Source: Psychrobacter sp. UBA3480 (GTDB taxonomy: Bacteria > Pseudomonadota > Gammaproteobacteria > Pseudomonadales > Moraxellaceae). Taken from it: DNA of 63,631 bases. Positions 25,482 to 33,526 of the stretch are shown in pieces. The stretch covers positions 11,404 to 75,034 of the forward strand of contig NZ_DFQV01000026.1 in NCBI RefSeq assembly GCF_002377945.1, in the 5' to 3' direction. The stretch's first letter is position 1, and the number at the start of each line of letters is the position of its first letter. A program made the position numbers and the translations under genes. A model generated the notes under the pieces. That model did no database searches. It saw only the letters and a list, made by a program, of their open reading frames with translations, and was not told the origin of the DNA.

Positions 25482-27107
25482 GTGTTGCAAACTCCATCAA
25501 ATTTAACTAGATTCAAACACCTAGGTCTTGCGTTATCGATATTTTATTTGCTTTATAATTTGATGACTGCCTATAGCGTATCTTTATATACACTCTACCC
25601 ATCGCAAATTCATAATCTTGCCACGCCATTTGACAGCATGGTTCCTTTCATTCCCGCTATGATTGTTCCTTATAGCTGGTCATTGATTTTATTTGTGGCT
25701 AGTTTTTTCTTAGTGCGGACGTCCACGCAATTATCTCTATTGACCTACCGCTTAATTTTGACGACCATTTTTGCCTGTTTAATTTTCTGTTTTTATCCTG
25801 CTCGTTTCTCATACAATCGTTCGATACCTGACGATTGGACGCAATTTGGCTATCAGTTTTTGCAATTGGTGGACAAGCCATTCAATCAGCTCCCATCATT
25901 GCATGTCAGTTATGCCATGTTGCTTGGCGTATCATTATGGGATGTTGTAGCGTCTAAAAAGAGATGGATTTTAGCGGCTTATCGATTATTGCTGACTGGC
26001 ATATGTACATTGATTGCCCTGTCGACAGTGTTGACGTATCAACACCATTTGCTAGATATGTTCGGCGGAGCAGTGTTGGCAGTGTTGGTGCTGATACTCT
26101 CAAATCGAATCCGTAATGCACTGGTAATCAAGCATCTGACACTAGGAGTAATAGGATTCTTATTGATAGCGATAGCAGGGTTTTACTTTGCTAATATGAG
26201 TATGATAGCGTCTGAGTCTATAGAAACTTTAGCTATCATCATTGCTGCATATTGGCTGATTAGTTTTACGATGTTGGCTTGTGCCTATCAACAGGTCAAG
26301 CAAATGCGGGATACACGCTGGTTTCAAAAATCCAGTAGCGGTCGACTCACGGTATATACTTGGATGAAGTTTGCGCCAATCATTATTATTTACAATGGCA
26401 TGTCACTTTTAGGGCAGTGGTATTTTAAAGTTTTCTCCAAAAGTCAAAAGTATCCACTCACGCCGTATGCTATTAATGACAAGGTCAAAGTTGTTGCTTC
26501 AGCTCGCTTGATGCAGACGGATCTAAGTAGTTATTTAACGTATTGGTTATTTGGCTCCAGCTCATTAGAATTGCCGAGTTCGCCAGAAAGCAATCGGCCT
26601 ACAGTTCGCTATCAAATTATTGTTGTTGATTTGGCTGCTGAGATATCTAGCCACGCTCATAATCTTAAAATAGCTGCTAATAGCAGCGTGAGTACGACAG
26701 TTCATTACTTGTATTTACCTTTGTTGGATTTGCAGCCATTAAATGATGTATTGCTCCAAGACTACATTGATCTATTTCAACAAATTGATGCGTTGATACA
26801 ATCGGCAGAGACACAAGCGATAACTGCTAATAATGAGAGTTGGGTAGAGGGTAGTCAGGTAGAAGGTAATCAGGTAAAGGATAGCTTCATCACACTTATC
26901 AATTTTCATTGCGTGATGGGGCTGTCGCGTAGCATCGGTGTACAGGTTTTATATTTATTATATTGTGGTACGCTAACTGTCTATAACTATCAATCGTGGA
27001 TTGAGCAGCATTATTCGCACGCGCACCTGAAAAATGCCTATTTGCCACAGTCGTTGGTAGAAACTATGGCCAATTATAAGTCTGTCACCTATTCAACAGC
27101 GCCTTAA
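25482..27107 (+). CDS. PAP2-family / dual-specificity phosphatase fusion membrane protein
   Basis: 541 residues, GTG start at 25482 with CGAGG upstream. The N-terminal half is a membrane PAP2 domain (SLHVSYAM and TYQHHLLDMFGG carry two catalytic His regions; RLVL-type first Lys/Arg motif not obvious). After a further TM pair the C-terminal soluble part ends in INFHCVMGLSRSIG, the HCx5R signature of tyrosine/dual-specificity phosphatases, near residue 485. This matches the plan of E. coli YnbD-like proteins. PAP2 enzymes act on lipid phosphates, while the DSP domain could act on protein, inositol or glycerophosphate esters. The substrate is unknown. It stands alone before a GST gene. Confidence 0.85.
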   Translation: MLQTPSNLTRFKHLGLALSIFYLLYNLMTAYSVSLYTLYPSQIHNLATPFDSMVPFIPAMIVPYSWSLILFVASFFLVRTSTQLSLLTYRLILTTIFACLIFCFYPARFSYNRSIPDDWTQFGYQFLQLVDKPFNQLPSLHVSYAMLLGVSLWDVVASKKRWILAAYRLLLTGICTLIALSTVLTYQHHLLDMFGGAVLAVLVLILSNRIRNALVIKHLTLGVIGFLLIAIAGFYFANMSMIASESIETLAIIIAAYWLISFTMLACAYQQVKQMRDTRWFQKSSSGRLTVYTWMKFAPIIIIYNGMSLLGQWYFKVFSKSQKYPLTPYAINDKVKVVASARLMQTDLSSYLTYWLFGSSSLELPSSPESNRPTVRYQIIVVDLAAEISSHAHNLKIAANSSVSTTVHYLYLPLLDLQPLNDVLLQDYIDLFQQIDALIQSAETQAITANNESWVEGSQVEGNQVKDSFITLINFHCVMGLSRSIGVQVLYLLYCGTLTVYNYQSWIEQHYSHAHLKNAYLPQSLVETMANYKSVTYSTAP

Positions 27108-27199
27108 TAACTATCGATGTCAGTAGGTTTGCGTCTGCTAATTTTTCTTCGTTTGCTTTTTACCTATTGCTTAATTCCTATTCAACTATGGAGGAATCT

Positions 27200-27847
27200 A
27201 TGAACACCTCGTTGCCTCGCTTGTACTCTTTTCGTCGCTGTCCTTATGCTATGCGCGCTCGTCTCGGTCTAATATTCGCCGAGTTACCAGTAGAGCTACG
27301 AGAAATCACGTTAAAGAATAAGCCAGATCAGATGCTAGCGATTAGTCCAAAAGGCACGGTTCCTGTGTTACAGCTTTCAGATGGATCAGTCATTGAAGAG
27401 AGTGCAGAGATTATGATGTGGGCGCTTGAGCAAAACGATCCTCAGGGACTACTGGATGAAAAGGTTTCATCTGAGGCTAATGCACTGATAGCACAAAACG
27501 ACAATGAGTTTAAGCAGTGGCTCGATCGCTACAAATATGCCGATCGTCACCCTGAGATGACTCAAATAGAATATCGACAAAAAGGTGAAATTTTTCTGCA
27601 GGATTTAGAAGCGTTATTGACTAAGAATACCTATCTACTAGGCAATAGCGTGACGGTTGCTGACATCGGTATCATGCCGTTCGTTCGCCAATTTGCCCAT
27701 GTAGATCGTGATGTCTTTTATGAATTGCCTTATCCCAAGCTACAGCTGTGGCTACAACACTGGTTGGAACACCCGTTATTTGTACAAGCCATGACTAAGT
27801 TTCAGCCATGGCAGGAAGGCGATGAGGTAGTGGTGTTCCCTGCTTAA
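27200..27847 (+). CDS. glutathione S-transferase family protein
   Basis: 215 residues. The N-terminal thioredoxin fold has SFRRCPYAMRARLGL, a Cys-type (glutaredoxin/omega-like) active site, and GTVPVLQLSDGSVIEES, the glutathione gamma-glutamyl-binding Ser region. The all-helical C-terminal domain has the conserved VTVADIGIMP capping motif. It probably works as a thiol-transferase or dehydroascorbate-type reductase rather than a conjugating enzyme. The ATG at 27200 follows GGAGG. A decayed paralogue lies about 0.5 kb past the stop (28390-28681). It is not the zeta class that includes maleylacetoacetate isomerase. Confidence 0.9.
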   Translation: MNTSLPRLYSFRRCPYAMRARLGLIFAELPVELREITLKNKPDQMLAISPKGTVPVLQLSDGSVIEESAEIMMWALEQNDPQGLLDEKVSSEANALIAQNDNEFKQWLDRYKYADRHPEMTQIEYRQKGEIFLQDLEALLTKNTYLLGNSVTVADIGIMPFVRQFAHVDRDVFYELPYPKLQLWLQHWLEHPLFVQAMTKFQPWQEGDEVVVFPA

Positions 27848-27894
27848 TATAGCGGGTTCTATATAAGCTGTATACGGTATCGGTCTTGCTTGGT

Positions 27895-28194
27895 CTATCT
27901 TGATTTTACAACGACCACTTTTTGTGCTGGATGTTTATCTTTAACGACGATTACTTTTTTGGCTTTAGGTTTCGCTTTCGCTACGACAACTTGCTTGGCC
28001 TTAGGTTTTGCTTTAACCACGACCACTTGTTTCGCTTTGGGCTTTGCTTTAACGACGACCGCTTGTTTTGTTTGATGTTTGTCTTTGACCACGACAACTT
28101 GTTGGGCCGCATTCGCTGGACCGATCATAGCAAAACAAGTAGATACAGCCAATAGTGAGCTGATAGCGATTTTTTTCATGTTGAAGTTTTTCAT
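27895..28194 (-). CDS. small secreted Lys/Val repeat protein
   Basis: 99 residues. Residues 1-29 form a signal peptide ending at GPANAA. The mature part is nearly all repeats of the form VVVKAKPKAKQ or VVVKDKH, about six in all, alternating beta-prone Val runs with basic Lys-Pro segments. It is very basic. The ATG at 28194 follows AAAAGGA. I know no function for it; the envelope location and charge suggest binding to an anionic polymer such as LPS, or a structural role. It converges on the GST gene. DNA repeats mirror the protein repeats. Confidence 0.75.
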   Translation of the reverse strand: MKNFNMKKIAISSLLAVSTCFAMIGPANAAQQVVVVKDKHQTKQAVVVKAKPKAKQVVVVKAKPKAKQVVVAKAKPKAKKVIVVKDKHPAQKVVVVKSR

Positions 28195-28389
28195 AGTAAG
28201 GTCCTTTTAGGCTAATTATAAGTAAGCGTGTTTATTTAATGGTTGAAGGTATCTGAATTGAACGTCGTTCTATTGAATAAGTAGATAATAGCGAGTTATA
28301 GCGTTACGTACTTTTATGAAAGTTAAAGAAAGGTGACTTTTTCTAGCCGATACTGAACCATTAATACAATCTTAGGAGCTTTTTGCTAA

Positions 28390-28681
28390 GGGTCGGAAGA
28401 CTAGCAACACTCTAGAGATGATACTTACTGAAGATCAACCTATGTTTCCTTACTGATTAATTGTGAGATAAATGGAAGATGTTGTTACGGCAATGAGCTG
28501 AGATAGATAGCTGATGATATATCATCTACTAAATAAAAGAATCGTCATCTAGGAATGACTCAATTAGAGTATCAGTGATATAGAAAGGTTTTCTATATGA
28601 TTTAGAAGAAGTGCCAACGAATAGTACTTATCTACTATGAAATGTTGCGACTATCTCATTCTGGTAGGTCAGAAAATTGAA
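28390..28681 (+). pseudogene. Decayed glutathione S-transferase paralogue
   Basis: This stretch aligns with the GST gene about 1 kb upstream. Bases 28541-28637 align with 27543-27640 almost without gaps, at roughly two-thirds identity. Translated, one frame gives NRHLGMTQLEYQ then a stop against DRHPEMTQIEYRQ, and after a 1-nt deletion another gives FLYDLEEVPTNSTYLL against FLQDLEALLTKNTYLL. Several stops and frame changes rule out function. The alignment continues weakly to 28681 (VRKL against VRQF) and, less surely, back to about 28390. The rest of 28195-28840 holds only promoter-like AT-rich DNA. Confidence 0.8.
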
Positions 28682-28840
28682 ATAATGGCAAAATATGATT
28701 TTTGAGTTGAATAAGTAAGAAGTGGCAGACTTTTATTAAGATAAGGCTTTATCCGAGTATAATAGAGGTAAAGCTTTTTCTATAAAAATCGCTAATAATG
28801 CTAAAGTAGCAATCAAAAATTTACATTAACTAAGGTTGCT

Positions 28841-29668
28841 ATGTCTAATAAAGAGTTCAATACAAAAAAACCAACACTTAAACAGAGTATCGCGCTGTCA
28901 GAGAATAGCAAATATACATTTGATAATATAAGCACAGCGCAATCTGCTTTCTTAACACTACCAGTTGTTATACAGACTGCACTAGAGCAAGCTAAGCGAG
29001 TTGTTCTGATTGCAAATAATCCTGCCGTGACCACGGCGCAGCTTGAGATGCTATTACAGCCCAATGATGTCTTAGTGTTATTTAATCACTTTATTCACGC
29101 TGGTTTTTTTGCTAGCCATCAGTTAGCTAATTCACTACCTAAGCTGTTGTTTTTTCGTCAGATTGGTGACAGTAAGTTGCATTTTGGCCTACCGCCTAGA
29201 AGCAATCATATATCAGTGATGGAGCAAATGGCAGAGACCGCCTCTCTAGGGATATTGACGAGCAACCAGCCTTATCAGTTTCCAACATTAGCTGATGAAC
29301 CAAGCCCTAATGACGATCCTGTCACTACTCAGCGCATCTTAGACATCCCTTCGAACATGAAAAAATTATTATCAAGCACCATTCATCACAGTGTACTGTC
29401 AGAGCATCACAAAGTCGTTACTGACTATCCATACTTTACCGATATTCATTCGTCAGCACCTTCATCAGGTTTTCTGTTATATCGGCTGATGCTGGCAGCT
29501 CGAGCATATTTACACCATATTCAAAACACGAAACTACCGTTAGAGATAGTAATGATCGGTTTCAATGACAATGATAAAACTGCTCATTTTTGGCATGGGC
29601 ATAACTGGGTTTTTGAACGTCAGGAAATGAGTCGACCACCTACAGGAGTGACTATTCATCGATACTAG
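28841..29668 (+). CDS. hypothetical protein, possible GT29-like glycosyltransferase
   Basis: 275 residues with no signal peptide or TM. I do not recognise it firmly. The N-terminal half has an alternating beta/alpha pattern (RVVLIANNPAV, NDVLVLFNHF), and the C-terminal half has SSGFLLYRLMLAAR, then LEIVMIGFND and HFWHGHNWVFERQEM. That order, a Gly-rich helix, a GF strand and a final H-x-W-x-x-E, recalls bacterial sialyltransferase-like (GT29/Kdo transferase-type) proteins. The ATG at 28841 follows AAGG. It converges on a glycosyltransferase operon, which fits a glycan role but does not prove it. Confidence 0.55.
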   Translation: MSNKEFNTKKPTLKQSIALSENSKYTFDNISTAQSAFLTLPVVIQTALEQAKRVVLIANNPAVTTAQLEMLLQPNDVLVLFNHFIHAGFFASHQLANSLPKLLFFRQIGDSKLHFGLPPRSNHISVMEQMAETASLGILTSNQPYQFPTLADEPSPNDDPVTTQRILDIPSNMKKLLSSTIHHSVLSEHHKVVTDYPYFTDIHSSAPSSGFLLYRLMLAARAYLHHIQNTKLPLEIVMIGFNDNDKTAHFWHGHNWVFERQEMSRPPTGVTIHRY

Positions 29669-29705
29669 AATATTGATTAACTAAGTTTTCGTTAGCTAGA
29701 AATAG

Positions 29706-30701
29706 TTAAACATAAGGAGCGTTTGGACAATGAGCGCGCTTTATCTCGTTATCGTTAGGCTCTCGTCGGACGGCTATCAATGATGACTGTTCTTCTGTCC
29801 AATCAATCAGATCCATATCGGAAAATTGGGACAGCCATCCTGTCATGGGCCAACAGTGCCATTTTTGATAGAAGCAATTAGCATTAACAATGATACTGTT
29901 TAAATGATTAAGAGGTGGCCGGTAGACACTATGCTGCTGATGATAAGCGATATCAGCAGTGAGGTAAAAATCAATATCTAATTGGCGTGCTGTAAAAGCA
30001 AAATCGGTATCCTCTGCGCCATAACCTGTATATTGGGTGTCGAAACCGCCAATTTTATCAAAAGTCTGTCGCTTGATAGCGAAGCACAGGCTCCAAAATG
30101 CACCGTAATCATCAGTCTGTTTGATAGCGGTTTGCTCTGTTTCAGTAGGATATGAATCAGCTTCATCAAAATTATAACGATAAGGGTTATAGACAGACAG
30201 CTTATCTAAAATAGAGAAAGGCAGATGATTGATTTTTAATTGTGCATTTTCTTCTACTGATAAAGGTCGCGTTAGATAGCGTGGTTGACCCATCAAAAGC
30301 GCATTAGGATATTGCAGAAGCTTCTTATACATTTGCTCAATAAACGTAGGCGCTACGATACAATCAACATCCAAAAAAATCAGCATATCGTGAGTTGCCT
30401 GCAACGCTCCAAGATTGCGATTATGTCCGATATCAAACTCTGTAGTTTTAATATCATCACCGTTATTCACAGCTGATTTAACCGTAGTCGGTAATTTCAC
30501 GATATTTAATGAAAATTCAGCTAACTGATTGGGGTCAGCGTCGTCGTTGACGATAATGATTTCGGCTGGCTTTACACTACTGTTTTCTAGACTACTGAGT
30601 AGGTTGTAGAGATGACGATTACGACCATAGCAAGTCGTAATGACGGTCATCGATACAGTATTAGAAGTCGTGCTAGCGTTACTAGTTGGCTGAATGGTCA
30701 T
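29706..30701 (-). CDS. family 2 glycosyltransferase
   Basis: 331 residues. The GT-A fold begins at VITTCYGRNRHLYNLLSSLE with IIIVNDDAD. The DXD motif reads IFLDVDCIV near residue 117, and a C-terminal GYGAEDTDFAFTARQL is the catalytic ED stretch of galactosyl/GalNAc-type transferases. No TM. It is the last gene of a leftward four-gene glycosyltransferase operon, 46 bp after the preceding gene. The sugar donor is unknown. Confidence 0.9.
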   Translation of the reverse strand: MTIQPTSNASTTSNTVSMTVITTCYGRNRHLYNLLSSLENSSVKPAEIIIVNDDADPNQLAEFSLNIVKLPTTVKSAVNNGDDIKTTEFDIGHNRNLGALQATHDMLIFLDVDCIVAPTFIEQMYKKLLQYPNALLMGQPRYLTRPLSVEENAQLKINHLPFSILDKLSVYNPYRYNFDEADSYPTETEQTAIKQTDDYGAFWSLCFAIKRQTFDKIGGFDTQYTGYGAEDTDFAFTARQLDIDFYLTADIAYHQQHSVYRPPLNHLNSIIVNANCFYQKWHCWPMTGWLSQFSDMDLIDWTEEQSSLIAVRREPNDNEIKRAHCPNAPYV

Positions 30702-30747
30702 CGCTTGTCTTTACCTCGCTATCAGGTTGCCTTTTGTTTTTAATAAG

Positions 30748-32049
30748 TCAGTCTTTAATTGTTGATTCGGATGTTAAGTTGAGTCGAGGAAGCAGCCAGT
30801 TTTCAAACCAACGCTTAGTGGTAGGATAATCAGTGGTGCTATGCATAAACGCTTGAGCAGCTGTTAGCGTAGTTGCGCTGGTTTCCTCGCCGCTATCTTC
30901 CTCAAAGTTATTCTTTTCAATGCTATCGACCGAGGTAGTGAGGTGTGGTTTGCTTCGGCCATGAATGGTTTGGGCAATAGATTCAGATTGACCATCATTG
31001 ACGCTCATTAAGGTTTTAAACTGCTGCCAATTTAGCGCTTTGTTTTGAGTGACTAACGCTTCGGCCATGACGGCTTGTTCATTATGTGGCCTGTCATCAG
31101 GCACTACTATGAGCGGCGTATCGTAATGATACGCTTGCGCAACAGCGTTTAGGCCACAGGCCATCATCAAATAATCGCTATGACAAATAAATGGTATGAC
31201 GTCATCTACCTCAGCTGAGATATCGACATAACACCGTTTGTCATCGTCTATAGGCCCGAGAGAGACAATTAATGCATCGGGTAGCAGTGAGCGTAAATCT
31301 GGTAATTTTTCGTCAATCGCTTTATGTCCACCGTAGCCTTTAATGACGGTGATAATAGGTGTTGTAGCTCCGGAATTGTATGTTAATTGAGCCTTGATAG
31401 ATGGTAGGTTTGTAGATTTAAGATCAGAAGTTTCGCCACCTACGCTTAATTTTTCCAAAATATCTATAAAGCTCTCATAAGTGTATGACTCGGTTTTTTG
31501 AGAGTAGATAAAGTCAAGATAGAGCGTTTTATCGCAGATCCACTCAGATGTGTGGGCAGACTCTAACGCTTTAGGATAAGGCGCTAGTAAGGCAAGCGCG
31601 CCAGCGAAAGCACCCAAATGTGGCGCATCATCGCGAATGCCCGGAAGCCTAACGTAAAGGTAAGGAATACTTGCCGCACGGCAGAGCATCGCCACCTCGA
31701 CGCTGACATCGATAATCATCAGATCGATCTTACGTTGAAAGATAGTGTCTAGTATTTGGTGACTGCGTTCTTGAATGTCACCATTGCCTACGGGCGAGTA
31801 GTGTAAGCTGGCTGGTTGCCAATATTCTCCTGCACGACCTGCTAAGATATCATCGGGGCGTTCATCTTCCGCATTCAAACGTACGATTTGTTGTTCATCA
31901 ATAGCAGTAAAACGATAGCTATCTATATCTAAACTCGTAAATACCGTTAATTGCGCTCTTGCATCATTAGGCAGCAATGCAGCCAGTTTATCTGCCTGTC
32001 GGCAATGTCCTGAGCCATGATGATGAGCATAATATCCGATACGCATCAT
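30748..32049 (-). CDS. GT28-type (UDP-glycosyltransferase/MurG-like) glycosyltransferase
   Basis: 433 residues. The N-terminal Gly/His stretch IGYYAHHHGSGHCRQ is typical of the acceptor-binding domain of MurG-like enzymes. The C-terminal donor domain has MMACGLNAVAQAYHYDTPLIVVP followed by DRPHNEQ, the usual GT28 nucleotide-sugar motif. A low-complexity Ser/Glu-rich insert lies near residue 380. The start overlaps the preceding gene's stop as TAATG, so translation is coupled. It works with the GT4 and GT2 neighbours, probably on one glycan. Confidence 0.85.
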   Translation of the reverse strand: MMRIGYYAHHHGSGHCRQADKLAALLPNDARAQLTVFTSLDIDSYRFTAIDEQQIVRLNAEDERPDDILAGRAGEYWQPASLHYSPVGNGDIQERSHQILDTIFQRKIDLMIIDVSVEVAMLCRAASIPYLYVRLPGIRDDAPHLGAFAGALALLAPYPKALESAHTSEWICDKTLYLDFIYSQKTESYTYESFIDILEKLSVGGETSDLKSTNLPSIKAQLTYNSGATTPIITVIKGYGGHKAIDEKLPDLRSLLPDALIVSLGPIDDDKRCYVDISAEVDDVIPFICHSDYLMMACGLNAVAQAYHYDTPLIVVPDDRPHNEQAVMAEALVTQNKALNWQQFKTLMSVNDGQSESIAQTIHGRSKPHLTTSVDSIEKNNFEEDSGEETSATTLTAAQAFMHSTTDYPTTKRWFENWLLPRLNLTSESTIKD

Positions 32050-33353
32050 TACGACCCCTCAGAAAAGCTAACAAGATTATTATCAGTTTCAACTGGCGCT
32101 TGAATGGCCTGATTGAAAAGCTGCAGAGAGTCTTTTGTTAAATCAGACAGCTCATAGCTGTTGATACTGTTGATATAACTTTCTGAACTGTCTTCTATTA
32201 ACGCAGTTCTATTTTTTAACGCTGCTCGGTACAGTTCCAGATAGCCGTCTACCATGGCTGACACTGAACAAAACTGTAAAGCACGGTCACGGCAAGCTTG
32301 GCGTGATATATTTTTAATCGTAGCAAAGCCATTGATGAAGGCGGCTTTGTCTTTTTTAGGTACGATGACTCCTGTCTCTGGAGTAATAATTTCGGCACTG
32401 GCTCCTGCATCGAAACCAATGACTGGTGTGCCACATGCCAAACTCTCAGCTAAGGTCAATCCATATGGCTCGTCCCAAGTACTGGTAAATAGCATGGCAG
32501 TTGCTTGGCACAAGTAATTGTTAATCTCGTCCTTGGTGACATGACCTACGTAACTGAATAGTTTGTCTTCGCCACTCTTACTGTCTTTAAATAATAAAGG
32601 GGCTACTTTTTGATTGAAGTAGTCTTCGTTGCTTTTAGGTCCTGCAATGATAAGTTTTTTTCCAGCTTCCATGCAGTACCGCATGGCTAAATGAGTGCCT
32701 TTTTCAGGGCAAATACGTCCATACCAAAAATATACCTCGTCATCGCTACCATTAGTATTGCCAAGCGATTCTGTATTGGCAATAAAGGATTCGACATCGA
32801 TGCCGTTATACACCACTTGTGAAGGGACAAACTCAGCGAATAACTGCTGTTGGTGCTTACTAATCGCTGTAAATTGAGTGGTTGTACCAGAGCGCAGTGT
32901 TAAAAGCGCTAAACGTAACTGCGGAAAAATAGGCGTATGGAAAGTGGTAAAAAACCTTTTGCCAAACGCTTGGCCTGTCATCATCGGAATATGATGCAGA
33001 CTGTGGTTATGTACGATATCAATCTCACCGCGCTCATCACGTTCGATAATATCTCGTAGGGCTATCTGATAGGTGAGATATTGGTACATCTCTTCACGGC
33101 CCATGGCGACCGTTTCATGCTCATTATCATAAACCATCTTATTAAACTCATGACGAGTCAATAATGGCACCAACGTTGCTTTCGTCTCGCTATCTTTATG
33201 AGCGTAAAGCAATACCTCATGACCTTGCGCCACTAGCTCATCACAAATCAATTGGGTAATCATTTCTAGACCACCCGCATATGGCTGGGCGATGGGATAC
33301 AGTGAATGCGCGATAATGGCAATACGTAGCGGTGAATTCGAAGACCTAATCAT
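32049..33353 (-). CDS. family 4 glycosyltransferase (GT-B)
   Basis: 434 residues. N-terminal IAIIAHSLYPIAQPYAGGLE is the GT4 acceptor loop. The C-terminal donor domain has YFWYGRICPEKGTHLAM and FTSTWDEPYGLTLAESLACGTPVIGFD, containing the catalytic E-x7-E. I chose the ATG at 33353 (AAAGGTC upstream); a frame extends to 33470, but its first 39 residues do not resemble the family. It is 173 bp downstream of the membrane GT2 gene and overlaps the GT28-type gene by one base. Confidence 0.92.
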   Translation of the reverse strand: MIRSSNSPLRIAIIAHSLYPIAQPYAGGLEMITQLICDELVAQGHEVLLYAHKDSETKATLVPLLTRHEFNKMVYDNEHETVAMGREEMYQYLTYQIALRDIIERDERGEIDIVHNHSLHHIPMMTGQAFGKRFFTTFHTPIFPQLRLALLTLRSGTTTQFTAISKHQQQLFAEFVPSQVVYNGIDVESFIANTESLGNTNGSDDEVYFWYGRICPEKGTHLAMRYCMEAGKKLIIAGPKSNEDYFNQKVAPLLFKDSKSGEDKLFSYVGHVTKDEINNYLCQATAMLFTSTWDEPYGLTLAESLACGTPVIGFDAGASAEIITPETGVIVPKKDKAAFINGFATIKNISRQACRDRALQFCSVSAMVDGYLELYRAALKNRTALIEDSSESYINSINSYELSDLTKDSLQLFNQAIQAPVETDNNLVSFSEGS

Positions 33354-33526
33354 GTTTTTAAGACCTTTATAGTTATAAGCATCATGGCTATAAGCATTTT
33401 GGTTGGTAGAGTGGTGTATAGGGAACCTAGTATAGAAACGATAAAAGACAATAGAATGACCTTGTTTCAAAATTGGCTTATATAAACCGCTATCTTTATA
33501 AGTACTAGTTTTATAAGTACTGATTT

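Noticed and set aside
27890..28155. Plus-strand frames opposite the repeat protein gene
   Set aside because: They are antisense shadows; the minus-strand frame has a signal peptide, a good ribosome-binding site and a regular repeat.
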